A stretch of DNA of 64,000 nucleotides. Origin: Rugalucina vietnamica (taxonomy: Eukaryota; Mollusca; Bivalvia; Lucinida; Lucinidae). The notes beneath the pieces are model-generated. The model ran no database searches and had not been told where the DNA came from. It saw only the letters and a list, made by a program, of their open reading frames with translations. The position numbers and the translations under genes are program-made. Location: the NCBI GenBank assembly GCA_964017185.1, contig OZ024870.1, forward strand, positions 28,481,621-28,545,620. The letters run 5' to 3'. Shown piece after piece: positions 48,401-51,034 of this stretch (positions are counted from its first letter, which is position 1; every line of letters begins with the position of its first letter).

Positions 48401-49208
48401 AGGTAACTCTCTGGTATAAACTACCACAGGTATAGTCAAAATAATGACTCACAAGTATAATACTAACACACAAGAAAATACACAATTTGACTAGTGACTA
48501 CATACATGTGATACCTCCCTCAACATCAGGGAGACTCCAGGAAATGAACAGTAATTTAATATAAAATTTTACTAAAATCTACCCCTGTTTTTCAAGAAAA
48601 TGTCAAAATCTCCCTCAAATGAACCAAGAATTTTCCTATATATCTTATACATTTTTCAAAAACCTCCCTGAAATAAAAGAAAAATCTCCCTGATGCAACT
48701 TTCAAACTCATCACATGAACAAATTCTTTACTTTGTGTTTTTTGTGTGCAAGGTTTTAGACTTATAATATCAAGTAAAGCCAGTGAATTATGAATTAGCA
48801 ACTTAATCACATTTTTAATACAAACACCTTAATTACTGGGAGATAATGAATGAAAATTGACTGAAGACCAAAGAATGTGTGCATACCCAGACTGAACTGA
48901 GTCAGCACTATATGCTACTTCAGGCGTATTACTACACTGTAATATGTAATCATAAATCTTTGATAAAAAGAAAGAAAAAAGATATCAGTACCCTTATCAG
49001 TCAACATATTCTGCAATCTCCGCTGCTCTCCAAGGTGATGTTCCAGGATATCAATCCCCACCCCAGTGTCGCCATGGTAACAGTCTAGCATTCTCAGACT
49101 GGCCAGAAATCTCTTCTTCTCCTTATCGACCTCAATCACCTTGGCAACCACAGTCTGACCATACTTGAACATGTCTGACTGGTCAGGAACTAGCTTGTCC
49201 ATTGTGTA
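336..49208 (-). CDS. PDCD11: PDCD11/RRP5 homologue, ribosome biogenesis protein (partial, 19 exons)
   Basis: Joining exons 49208-48992, 48256-48134, 47441-47293, 46402-46289, 45587-45520, 44965-44837, 44004-43911, 41244-41162, 40500-40438, 35129-35039, 33917-33834, 7165-7045, 6428-6185, 5263-5147, 4559-4443, 3064-2955, 2699-2227, 1411-1277 and 404-336 gives 2601 nt = 867 codons without a stop. All junctions have GT/AG borders and matching phases. Residues 1-641 are S1 RNA-binding repeats, 642-799 a lysine-rich linker, 800-844 an acidic segment with SEGFSW, and 845-867 a charged helix. The order matches animal PDCD11 (yeast Rrp5), which binds pre-rRNA in the nucleolus and is needed for 18S and 5.8S/25S-28S maturation. 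The N-terminal S1 repeats and C-terminal HAT repeats lie outside what I can identify. The family comparison is from memory, not a search. Confidence 0.93.
646..880. repeat. MITE family A (hairpin GATCAGCTTCGCAGT)
   Basis: A 235-bp element with inverted ends of the type TATGAGC-GC-TCATGAGAAAAC and an internal hairpin GCGCTGATCAGCTTCGCAGT facing its complement. The family recurs at least ten times in this window in both orientations. Confidence 0.8.
974..1265 (-). pseudogene. three partial tandem copies of a PDCD11 exon
   Basis: Units near 974-1085, 1086-1205 and 1206-1265 repeat the 3' half and donor of the exon at 1277-1411, with period about 112 bp. The first two keep an open frame resembling D-F-x-L-x-x-P-S-x-G-Q-R-E-V-S-S-D; the third is internally deleted. 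The shared CCACAG could act as an acceptor, but using it would shift the frame after a phase-0 exon, so inclusion in mRNA is unlikely. Confidence 0.8.
1277..1411 (-). CDS. PDCD11: PDCD11 exon: acidic pre-HAT segment
   Basis: Residues 800-844, 45 codons, phase 0 at both ends. Acceptor CTATTTTAG, donor GTGAGT. It contains L-H-L-D-V-S-E-G-F-S-W, matching the L-x-L-S-S-G-F-A-W motif of the family, then SSDESEDEDIK. Its 3' half is repeated three times just downstream (974-1265). Confidence 0.94.
1540..1620. repeat. T-rich low-complexity tract
   Basis: Runs of T broken by G and C in an intron. No other signal seen. Confidence 0.8.
1725..2195. repeat. two adjacent copies of MITE family B
   Basis: Family B carries a foldback centre of TACCCACAATCTATGTTTT-type sequence facing its complement, and ends CATCAGGAAAACATG-CCATG. 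Here two diverged copies abut near 1955, each with a TGTACCCACAA core. Confidence 0.65.
2227..2699 (-). CDS. PDCD11: PDCD11 exon: lysine-rich linker
   Basis: Residues 642-799, the longest exon (473 nt). Acceptor TATTTTTAG, donor GTAAGT. Roughly a third of residues are Lys/Arg, with KKSKRKR and SSKKKKLK runs that look like nucleolar localisation signals, interspersed with Asp/Glu/Ser. It sits where PDCD11 has its low-complexity linker between S1 and HAT parts. It has no conserved fold and is placed by context and phase. Confidence 0.9.
2955..3064 (-). CDS. PDCD11: PDCD11 exon: last S1 repeat, end
   Basis: Residues 605-641. Acceptor TCTATTCAG, donor GTTTGT. It codes for IDTEEKLVKLSMLETDTG, matching the K-N-L-V-E-L-S-F-L-P-G-D-T-G end of the family. 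It ends with one base of an aspartate codon. Confidence 0.92.
3065..4219. other. intron, no recognised feature
   Basis: PDCD11 intron sequence. 3630-4060 is mildly enriched in GTTCGACA/GAGTTC words and looks like an old repeat. The open frames here have no recognisable family and are not called. Confidence 0.5.
4220..4435. repeat. MITE family B copy
   Basis: GACATGTTCGTG..., GGGGTATACA, AATGTGTACCCACAATCAAT and GCATGGGTAA follow in family order. It ends within a few bases of the donor of the exon at 4443-4559. Confidence 0.65.
4443..4559 (-). CDS. PDCD11: PDCD11 exon: last S1 repeat, middle
   Basis: Residues 566-604. Acceptor TTCTTTAG, donor GTAGGT. It contains G-L-V-H-K-S and FKMGKLVKAKIL, the second strand group of the last S1 repeat. 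Confidence 0.93.
5147..5263 (-). CDS. PDCD11: PDCD11 exon: start of last S1 repeat
   Basis: Residues 527-565. Acceptor TTATCACAG, donor GTAAGG. It contains D-P-D-I-R-S-I-E-E-L, matching D-P-E-I-N-S-I-Q-D-I of the family, and IINGFVTKHTEHGMQV opening the last S1 repeat. Confidence 0.94.
5296..5729. repeat. two abutting copies of MITE family A
   Basis: 5296-5485 and 5486-5729 lie in opposite orientation and share the GAGCC end between them. The first has lost part of its hairpin loop; the second has the CAGTTACTGCACAGCCGATC hairpin. Confidence 0.75.
5868..6085. repeat. MITE family B copy
   Basis: It has the inverted pair CATAGATTGTGGGTACTCG and GTACCCACAACCTATG, and ends at GCATGGGCATGTTTTTGG. 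Confidence 0.7.
6185..6428 (-). CDS. PDCD11: PDCD11 exon: complete S1 repeat
   Basis: Residues 446-526. Acceptor TTGTAACAG, donor GTACTT. It begins EGEVTRGVITSVRPEMGLVL and ends A-D-V-S-L-R-K-S. One exon carries a whole S1 repeat with the G-L-T-D-L-S-D turn, equivalent to the H-M-S-D-S-Y segment of vertebrates. Confidence 0.95.
7045..7165 (-). CDS. PDCD11: PDCD11 exon: S1 repeat end
   Basis: Residues 406-445. Acceptor ATCTTGCAG, donor GTGGGT. It contains K-P-G-D-R-F, GYNATVVKVEENK and V-E-L-S-F-L, matching the family's H-P-D-K-K-F-R-V-G-Q ... L-S-L segment. Confidence 0.9.
7166..9540. other. start of the 26.7 kb intron, mostly unrecognised
   Basis: No exon found. 7425-7500 and 7770-7800 are rich in GACGT words. 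A C run lies at 8655-8668. 8860-9115 is a copy of the SINE seen complete at 49421-49709, in the opposite orientation. The rest shows nothing I can name. Confidence 0.5.
8860..9115 (+). repeat. SINE-like repeat, copy of 49421-49709
   Basis: Shared blocks in order: CCAGGCAAAG, TCAGGTCTGAGC-TGCCCAGGA, CCATCCA and CCCATAAAATGGAGG. No clear target duplication was found for this copy. Confidence 0.65.
9541..9830. repeat. dispersed repeat, also at 30358-30610
   Basis: The two copies are in the same orientation and share TTTTCAAGGGAAAC-ACT, GATCCT-AACTTCACA and CTGCACTACCC-CTAAAT-AATGA. They flank the giant foldback element and hAT-like element on either side, which may be coincidence. Confidence 0.7.
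9845..10200. repeat. CCGGGG-rich dispersed repeat (family F)
   Basis: It starts CTCCGGGGAGCCGGGG and ends with GCACCAGTCATTTGTAT plus GGGCCGGGGATAGCGG. Other copies are at 10395-10535, 59263-59420, and the split copy flanking 11098-28676. Confidence 0.65.
10395..10535. repeat. family F copy
   Basis: CTCCGGGGAGCCGGGGCTTT through ACAAATGGCTGGTGCATAAT. This is the reverse orientation of the copy at 59263-59420 (GCACCAGTCATTTGTATC ... CGGCTCCCCGGAGG). Confidence 0.7.
10713..10899. repeat. hairpin MITE
   Basis: Arms of about 80 bp: TGCAGAAATTGAACATTTAT and TTTTCGCAAAC face GTTTGCGAAAACGAAATAAC and ATAAATGTTCAACTTCTGCA. The short loop contains GTGTTGGAAGCAC. Confidence 0.8.
11098..15828 (+). repeat. 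left arm: higher-order array of 366-bp units
   Basis: About a dozen units. The motif GACCCGCGGGTC recurs near 11724, 12096, 12466, 12828, 13147, 13487, 13858, 14224, 14592, 14957, 15325 and 15692, so the spacing is mostly 362-371. Each unit is a diverged dimer of two roughly 180-bp halves, one with GGGTCATAATATTATGACCC, the other with ATTATGGTATAATATTTTGA. From about 13860 on, units alternate between two types (GTTTATCC with ACACATG; GTGTATGC with ACAGATG), a higher-order period near 733 bp. G or C runs of 6-19 bases border each half. Confidence 0.92.
15829..16762 (-). repeat. right arm, inner part
   Basis: The same units as the left arm but in reverse orientation. The switch occurs near 15829, where CAGCTTC runs into ATAAATAGGATAAACAGGGT. 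No unrelated spacer separates the two arms. Confidence 0.85.
16767..18430. other. interior of nested element, unrecognised
   Basis: AT-rich, no supported gene. A 122-codon open frame at 17748-18116 has no recognisable motif; its last third overlaps a SINE-body fragment (GTCAACAATTTTTCAGTCAT at 18000-18020, also at 49800). It is left uncalled. Confidence 0.45.
18437..18610 (+). repeat. tRNA-derived SINE
   Basis: Box A-like GTGGCGTTCTGATAGAGCAT and box B-like TTGTTCGATCCCC lie in tRNA spacing, followed by the family body (TAGTGCTGTGTCCTTGAGTA). It is the same family as the minus-strand copy at 49769-49961. Confidence 0.75.
18732..21217. mobile_element. inverted-repeat element with GTACAAAATAGG words
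   Basis: Ends GACCCCATACC and GGTATGGGACC (inverted). Next to them are GTACAAAATAGGCACA and its complement. Zones 18750-19150 and 20580-21200 consist of permuted words such as AGGTACA, AGGCACA and CCTATTTTGTACC without a fixed period; 19160-20580 between them is AT-rich and non-repetitive. No target duplication identified. Confidence 0.65.
21848..22555. repeat. AGCTCACCTGAGC family (family C) copy
   Basis: AGCTCACCTGAGCCGAAGGC, then GTCCGTCC-type microsatellite, ATGGCCGCCACGCCCATATA and TTGACCTATTTCACGG-AAGG. The order is the family's, read in reverse relative to 35140-37087. Confidence 0.75.
22905..24300. repeat. tandem ~190-bp repeat split by a hAT-like element
   Basis: Units share ACGTC-AA-TTTGGTTTTCT, GTGAAACC-TG-ATA and CCTTGAC. 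Three to four copies occur at 22960-23140, 23100-23229 and 24000-24290. Confidence 0.6.
23230..23992. mobile_element. hAT-like non-autonomous element with 8-bp target duplication
   Basis: Inverted ends CCCAGGGGGGG-TACTCT and TGAGAGTACCCC-CCTGGG, followed inward by TATACATAGGCGAGGC and its near-complement. CCTTGACC is present on both sides (23222-23229 and 23993-24000). CAGGGG-type ends with an 8-bp duplication fit hAT. No coding capacity. Confidence 0.85.
25921..26725. other. interior of nested element, unrecognised
   Basis: No repeat copies or exon signals recognised; moderately AT-rich towards the right end, which carries the TTAA-element terminus. Confidence 0.4.
26730..28676 (-). repeat. 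right arm, outer part
   Basis: Continues the reverse-oriented array for about 1.7 kb, ending in the mirror image of the left terminus (28400-28676). It includes a unit at 27400-27530 that shows the uninterrupted form of the site where the 10 kb element inserted. Confidence 0.88.
28677..28996. repeat. right part of the split family F copy
   Basis: CCGGGGGTGGGCGGGGGATA and GCGGGGCTTTGAGC continue the family F copy interrupted by the giant foldback element. From about 28780 no feature is recognised. Confidence 0.55.
28997..30324. mobile_element. second hAT-like element, perfect 8-bp target duplication, with nested insert
   Basis: The same ends and interior as 23230-23992. GTTTCATG flanks it on both sides (28989-28996 and 30325-30332). 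The element is longer because a TA-flanked insert sits at 29460-30024. Confidence 0.88.
29460..30024. mobile_element. 565-bp inverted-repeat element, TA target
   Basis: Ends CTGTCTGAACACCATC-TTCAG and its complement, with TA on each side. The uninterrupted host sequence at 23680-23695 reads TACTTCCTAGTTCC, proving the insertion. Inner arms contain AGTGTGATTTTGAAAAATGC. TA duplication suggests a Tc1/mariner-type mover. Related sequence is at 37137-39466. Confidence 0.85.
30358..30610. repeat. dispersed repeat, copy of 9541-9830
   Basis: Same orientation and block order as the copy at 9541-9830. Confidence 0.65.
30635..30990 (+). repeat. two tRNA-derived SINE fragments in tandem
   Basis: CCTTGTAAACCAG-GGT followed by GTTCGA-CCC occurs at 30665-30690 and 30823-30860, each followed by an AAAACAACCTCC tail and GGTCTCGCCCAG. 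The CTTGTAA loop resembles a tRNA with anticodon TGT. Confidence 0.65.
31478..33197. mobile_element. inverted-repeat element rich in GACGT words
   Basis: Ends GTGAGGCCACGCAGGTACCA and its near-complement; about 70 bp further in, TATACTTAAGGAAT is also mirrored. The interior holds many TGACGT, ACGTCA and AACGTC words in both orientations without a fixed period, plus a long hairpin at 32133-32276. No clear target duplication. Confidence 0.75.
32133..32276. repeat. near-perfect long hairpin
   Basis: Arms of about 60 bp: ATTGAAATTCAGATTTTAGC onward faces GCTAAAATCTGAATTTCAAT. The centre holds a smaller GAAGCCCTTCGGGCTTC hairpin. Confidence 0.9.
33499..33732. repeat. MITE family B copy
   Basis: Runs from GAAAACACGTCCATGCAAT to GGACATGTTTTCCTGATG, with GAGTACCCACAATCTATG inside. 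It ends about 100 bp from the exon at 33834-33917. Confidence 0.75.
33834..33917 (-). CDS. PDCD11: PDCD11 exon: S1 repeat middle
   Basis: Residues 378-405, 28 codons, phase 0 at both ends. Acceptor TGATTTCAG, donor GTAAGT. It contains FTGEIMWTHVRPFV, equivalent to the I-R-G-R-I-P-L strand. The intron that follows is 26.7 kb long. Confidence 0.85.
34001..34057 (-). CDS. PDCD11: candidate small PDCD11 exon
   Basis: Between two confirmed phase-0 borders lies a 57-nt open segment. Its acceptor is TTTGCATAG and its donor GTAAAA; it keeps the frame and would add 19 residues beginning WKFIEQ and ending LLMSLK. Family members have a short strand at this place, but the match is weak and the donor is poor, so it is a candidate only and is not counted in the 867 codons. 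Confidence 0.25.
34147..34375. repeat. MITE family A copy
   Basis: AGCCGCATCATG ... GATGAAGTGGCTCATATG, with hairpin AGCTTCGCAATAACCGTGAA. Confidence 0.75.
34420..34565 (-). repeat. SINE fragment
   Basis: TTTTATGTCCCAACAAACAG body and a tRNA-like head read on the minus strand (CATAGTGGTTAGACCGTG). Box B is degraded. Confidence 0.5.
34710..34963. repeat. complete MITE with GGCCCCGAGGTTATAA ends
   Basis: CTAGGCCCCGAGGTTATAAA faces AACTTCGGGGCCTAG; the internal hairpin AAATGCCAACAACTGTTGGC is shared with 1-201. A TA or CTAG target is possible. Confidence 0.8.
35039..35129 (-). CDS. PDCD11: PDCD11 exon: start of S1 repeat
   Basis: Residues 347-377. Acceptor GGTTTCAG, donor GTAAGT. It contains NLSVGDKVVAYPYN. 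The next confirmed exon joins in phase, but the family usually has about a dozen more residues here, so a small exon may be missing (see 34001-34057). Confidence 0.88.
35140..37087. repeat. family C element with ~458-bp tandem units
   Basis: Begins GGTCCTGTAAACGCTCACCTGAG and ends GGCTCAGGTGAGCTAAAAA. It contains about four units of roughly 458 bp, each with CCGGGGCAGG, TTGACCTTGCCG-AAAATAGG, GGTTCTGAAGAAGAAG, GGCGGCCATCTTGGTCA and GGCTTTGATTGGCC. Shorter copies are at 21848-22555, 41463-42527, 55433-56095 and 58265-58995. Confidence 0.8.
37233..38291. mobile_element. 1,059-bp inverted-repeat element, TTA target, CACGGTTA word interior
   Basis: Ends TACTGCGTTTACACTATGTT and its complement through GATCGCCGGGAACATAG. 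TTA is on both sides (37230-37232 and 38292-38294). The empty paralogue near 29560 reads AAAAGTCTTAAAAAAAGTGCC. The interior outside 37570-37790 is built from words such as GTTACGTTCTGT, CACGGTTATC and CCGTAACAGAACGTGA in alternating orientation. A TTA duplication fits PIF/Harbinger-type MITEs. Confidence 0.85.
38851..39012. promoter_or_regulatory. cluster of heat-shock-element-like sequences
   Basis: Four blocks follow the alternating TTCnnGAA pattern: TTCTGGAATATTCTAGAG (38851-38868), TTCCAGAAAATTCC (38881-38894), TTCTAGAAGATTCTA (38925-38939) and GAAATTTCTAGAAAATTCTG (from 38991). It is intronic, far from any known promoter; function is unknown. Confidence 0.4.
39478..39743. repeat. MITE family B copy
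   Basis: Runs from ACATGCCCATGCAATATACA to GGACATGTTTTCCTGATGG. The centre is GAACCGCCTCGCTGAGGCAG, an extended loop hairpin also seen at 43350 and 46120. Confidence 0.8.
40080..40437. other. intron with simple-sequence G run
   Basis: It includes a degraded tRNA-like stretch (CAGAGTGGTTAAGG at 40113) and a G run at 40264-40277. Nothing else recognised. Confidence 0.4.
40438..40500 (-). CDS. PDCD11: PDCD11 exon: LPISHP signature
   Basis: Residues 326-346. Acceptor ATCTTTCAG, donor GTATGG. It codes for LPISHPKMKRSCPECSMRP. The L-P-I-S-H-P block followed by P-E-x-S-x-R-P is a strong family signature and was the decisive clue to the gene's identity. Confidence 0.95.
40527..40772. repeat. MITE family A copy
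   Basis: CATATGAGCCACGACACGAG ... TCATGGCACGATTGATATATG. Hairpin GATCAGCTGTGCAGTTACTG with its complement. It begins 27 bp upstream of an exon acceptor. Confidence 0.8.
41162..41244 (-). CDS. PDCD11: PDCD11 exon: S1 repeat end
   Basis: Residues 299-325. Acceptor CTCCTACAG, donor GTAAGT. It contains EVKVRVIGFRDTKSW, matching the K-V-x-A-R-V-I-G-x-R-D signature of the PDCD11 family. Confidence 0.93.
41463..42527. repeat. family C element
   Basis: GGTCCTGTAAACGCTCACCT to GGCTCAGGTGAGCTAAAAA, with two of the ~450-bp units and a GACGGACG microsatellite near 42430-42470. Confidence 0.75.
42809..43051. repeat. MITE family A copy
   Basis: ATATGAGCTGGGATGTGAGA ... TCATGACACAGCTCATATGG, with intact inverted ends and central hairpin. 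Confidence 0.8.
43251..43470. repeat. MITE family B copy
   Basis: CATCAGAAAAATATGCCCATG onward, with CCGCCTCAGCGAGGCAG and TTGTACCCACAATCTATG. The left end is shared with other copies. Confidence 0.75.
43634..43870. repeat. MITE family A copy
   Basis: CGAGCCTGGGCATGAGAAAAC ... TTTTTTCATGATATGGCTCC. It ends about 40 bp from the donor of the exon at 43911-44004. Confidence 0.75.
43911..44004 (-). CDS. PDCD11: PDCD11 exon: S1 repeat core
   Basis: Residues 267-298. Acceptor TTATTTTCAG, donor GTGAGT. It contains RIHPDQIHISIDGTHGRV and the H-A-T-E-V-H-D-E-I motif, equivalent to IHASHILDD in vertebrates. It ends on a codon boundary. Confidence 0.93.
44180..44800 (-). pseudogene. decayed tandem copies of a PDCD11 exon
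   Basis: Four degenerate copies of the exon at 44837-44965 lie in the following intron, near 44190-44260, 44355-44460, 44510-44600 and 44685-44800, at about 160-bp spacing. Each retains the ACTTACA-GCAGT-CTGAT border region and the CATCTTGTCTTCAT core to varying degrees. The copy nearest the exon keeps H-E-D-K-M-K-T-E-D but has lost the GT of its donor; the next keeps a donor but has a stop. Confidence 0.8.
44837..44965 (-). CDS. PDCD11: PDCD11 exon: S1 end and start of next S1
   Basis: Residues 224-266. Acceptor CATTTACAG, donor GTAAGT. It contains HGNILVSLKVHEDKMKTE, then L-K-I-G-D-I-R-T-A-V opening the next repeat. Several decayed copies of the 3' part of this exon lie in the downstream intron (44180-44800). 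Confidence 0.93.
45194..45438. repeat. MITE family A copy
   Basis: GAGCCGCCTCGTGGGAAAAC ... TTCCCATGAGGCAGCTCATTT, with hairpin ATCAGCTTCACAGTTACCG and its complement. Confidence 0.8.
45520..45587 (-). CDS. PDCD11: PDCD11 exon: short S1 linker exon
   Basis: Residues 202-223. Acceptor TCTATTTCAG, donor GTAGTG. It codes for QFGIGQENPVIVKR, the second VGQ-type strand of the S1 repeat begun in the previous exon. It ends with two bases of an arginine codon completed by the next exon. Confidence 0.92.
45726..45800 (+). repeat. tRNA-like SINE head
   Basis: GGTGGTCTAACGGATAGTC (box A-like) and GGTTCGATCCC (box B) in tRNA spacing; no clear SINE body behind it. Confidence 0.5.
46019..46275. repeat. 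MITE family B copy
   Basis: CATCAGGATAACATGTCC ... GCATGGGCATGTTTTCGTAATG, with a CGCCTTGCCAGCAAGGCG central hairpin. It ends about 14 bp from the donor of the exon at 46289-46402. Confidence 0.8.
46289..46402 (-). CDS. PDCD11: PDCD11 exon: S1 repeat, first half
   Basis: Residues 164-201, exactly 38 codons, phase 0 at both ends. Acceptor TTTTTCAG, donor GTAAGG. It contains CKVVLVKDDFILVSLKG followed by a G-x-L-A-Y-L-P turn, aligned to the divergent S1 before the YLPISHP region of the family. Confidence 0.92.
46737..46975. repeat. MITE family A copy
   Basis: TTAGCCACATCATGAGAAAAC ... CTCCCATTGCGGCTTATA, with hairpin GATCAGCTTCACAGTGACTG and its complement. Confidence 0.8.
47010..47252. repeat. 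MITE family A copy
   Basis: ATATGAGCTGTTTCATGAGA ... CTCACGATACGGCTCATAT, about 35 bp after the previous copy and in the same orientation. The clear terminal inverted repeats define the family. Confidence 0.82.
47293..47441 (-). CDS. PDCD11: PDCD11 exon: second half of S1 repeat
   Basis: Residues 114-163. Acceptor CCTTTAG, donor GTAGGC. It contains the strand pair around NNCVEVTLNPQLV, which corresponds to the HVSLHQDLV-type segment of vertebrate PDCD11. It ends on a codon boundary. Confidence 0.92.
47714..48028. mobile_element. small inverted-repeat element with CTTAAG/CGTAAG words
   Basis: GGGGTTAGTAACTCAAAGGC faces GGCTTTGAGTTACTAGCCCC. The interior consists of words such as CTTAAGGT, CGTAAGATGATCTTAAG and TACTTAAG. 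No clear target duplication. Confidence 0.75.
48134..48256 (-). CDS. PDCD11: PDCD11 exon: start of an S1 repeat
   Basis: Residues 73-113. Acceptor ATCATTTCAG, donor GTGAGA. It contains MTVGQIFSGTVTQINDLG, a canonical S1 opening (V-G-x-x-x-x-G-x-V). Phases join cleanly with both neighbours (two bases in, one base out). Confidence 0.92.
48257..48991. other. intron, no recognised feature
   Basis: AT-rich PDCD11 intron. The stretch 48540-48720 has several CTCCCT words; nothing else seen. Confidence 0.5.
48992..49208 (-). CDS. PDCD11: PDCD11 exon: end of one S1 repeat
   Basis: Codes for residues 1-72 of the visible protein. Acceptor TTTTACAG precedes the exon, the donor is GTACTG, and it ends with one base of a codon. 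It contains MFKYGQTVVAKVIEVDKE, the typical second half of an S1 fold (G-x-x-V-x-A-K-V, then a basic turn and SLRMLD). The matching place in human PDCD11 is the central S1 block. The preceding exon, with the first half of this S1, is not recognised in the remaining 14.8 kb. Confidence 0.9.
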
Positions 49209-49239
49209 CTGTAAAACAACATGTTTTTATCTGATCATA

Positions 49240-49760
49240 CCATTATGGATCTAACCTGTTCATTGTGTACTGCAAGATTACATTTGGTTAGGCCCAAACT
49301 TGTCCACCACGGACAGGCTTTTTGTCATTTTTTTTTTTTTCTTTTCTTTTTTTTCAAAATAAAAGGTAATCAAATTTCAATGAGTTGCCTTGGCAACCAA
49401 AGTATGACATATCTGAACATTGTTTGTTTGAATTGATGCTTAATGACCCAGTCAAGACGTTGCCTCCATTTTATGGGACTTTCACCCAACATTAGGATGT
49501 TATGACACGCAACATGTGCTTGAAAACCACCCAAGTAAACCAAAAAGGCTTATATGTATGGATGGCTTGACTTGAAACCACTATTCCTGGGCAAGCTCAG
49601 ACCTGAGCTGTTCACAAGTACATAATCAGATGGTCAGTCAGTAATTTAGAAGCTTTGCCTGGAGGCACAAGCAGCCCATCTATTTCTTTATGCCCCAATG
49701 GGCGGGGACACATATCTGAACATGTCTGATTGGTAACTAGTTTATACACTGTGCACTGTA
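49240..49760 (-). pseudogene. partial copies of a PDCD11 exon, split by a SINE
   Basis: Parts of the exon at 48992-49208 recur upstream. A short piece is near 49255-49275 (TTCATTGTGTACTG). A longer one, 49385-49420 plus 49710-49760, carries CTTGGCAACCA, CTGAACATGTCTGA and ACTGTGCACTG. The longer copy is split by the SINE at 49421-49709. Confidence 0.7.
49421..49709 (-). repeat. SINE with 14-bp target duplication
   Basis: ACATATCTGAACAT occurs at 49407-49420 and 49710-49723, flanking a 289-bp body that ends, on the minus strand, in CAATTCAAACAAACA. The duplicated target lies inside a decayed copy of a PDCD11 exon. Another copy is at 8860-9115. Confidence 0.85.
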
Positions 49761-49768
49761 CAAATTTG

Positions 49769-49961
49769 TTTGTTTGTGTTGAGGCTTAACGTCCCAGTCA
49801 ACAATTTTTCAGTCATGTCGGGACGGAGCCAACGCTTCCTGGGTTTAACCAGTACTGTAGGGAGTAGATGTGCCTTGCTCAAGGACACAACACAGTGACG
49901 CTTGTGGGGTTCGAACCCAGGACCTCTCGATTCGGAGTCCGACGCTCTACCACTACGCCAC
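49769..49961 (-). repeat. tRNA-derived SINE with 9-bp target duplication
   Basis: On the minus strand: box A GGCGTAGTGGTAGAGCGTC, box B GGTTCGAACCC, then the family body ending TTGACTGGGACGTTAAGCC and an ACAAAC tail. ACAAATTTG flanks both sides (49760-49768 and 49962-49970). Confidence 0.88.
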
Positions 49962-50046
49962 ACAAATTTGATTTACAATTCCTTCATTGGTTCGATACAT
50001 TTATTTATTTTAGTTTCAGTTAGTTTTCTTTTCTGTCATTTCATTA

Positions 50047-50302
50047 CGAAAACTTGCCCATGCAATTAACAGAGATTTTTTGAGATTTACAAATTGAAAA
50101 TTTCAGCGAAAAAGCTTGATATTTTTCTTATTTTTGCTCACAACATAGATTGTGGGTACATGTTAGAACCCTTCTAACGGGTACCCACAATCTATGTTTT
50201 GGAGCAAAAATAAGAAAAATAGATATACCCCTGCAACCCTAGTTTTAATATATAAAAGTGGTGTTTAAGGGGGAATTCAATGCACGGACGTTTTCCTGAT
50301 GT
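50047..50302. repeat. MITE family B copy
   Basis: GAAAACTTGCCCATGCAAT ... CACGGACGTTTTCCTGATG, with the ACCCACAATCTATGTTTTGG foldback centre. Confidence 0.78.
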
Positions 50303-51034
50303 GTACCTGAGGAAAATTTGGCGAAATCAGAGAGTTCTATGCTCCCGAGAGTAAAATGAACTTTGATTACACCACTGATTACAGAAAACATTCAAGTTTA
50401 TCGTATCACTGGAATTAATTTTGTAACCGGGTACAGTTTTATGATATTTTGGTGAAAAGTTTATTTTTGAGAATAAAATTGCGAATTTCTGAAATTTATA
50501 AATACCTCAAATTACCAATGCCCAGTAGGTGTTTTCTTATCAAAGTTATTACTAATATATTGGCAACATTGCATTCTTTGTTTTCAGTATGTTTTCATCC
50601 TGCCAAAGCTTTTCAGTTTTGGGGAAAATCATTGTTTTTATGACAAAAATCGTAAATTTTTTAAATTCACCGTAAAATGTTATTTGTATGAAAATTATAA
50701 AAATCGCTTTCCAGTAAAATGGTATAGTCATCATAGAATCATCATTCGGGCTTTTCATTTTATTGGAAATTATACTCGTAATAAGTTCCAATGAAGCTGG
50801 GTACCAGAAATTAGCAATGGTGTGTATTTTCAGAAATAGATGACATACGAGTGTGTGGCTGCTTTGCTAGGCTGAAATCTGGCGTCAGGGGTTATAAAAA
50901 GCAACTAAAATAGTTGTGTAGGTGTTTACAAGATTGACATTGTGTTTTCCGGTGTTCAATTTTGAGGTAAATGATGACATTTTAGCAAAAAATCTCGAAT
51001 TTTTGTAAATCGCCAGATAACGTTTTCTGTATAT
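50303..51034. other. intron or intergenic, no recognised feature
   Basis: AT-rich. It ends at the left border of the 51035-52777 element; nothing else seen. Confidence 0.45.

Noticed and set aside
49905..49961. Possible tRNA gene (minus strand)
   Set aside because: Boxes A and B are present but the acceptor stem does not pair and the sequence continues into a SINE body with target duplication.
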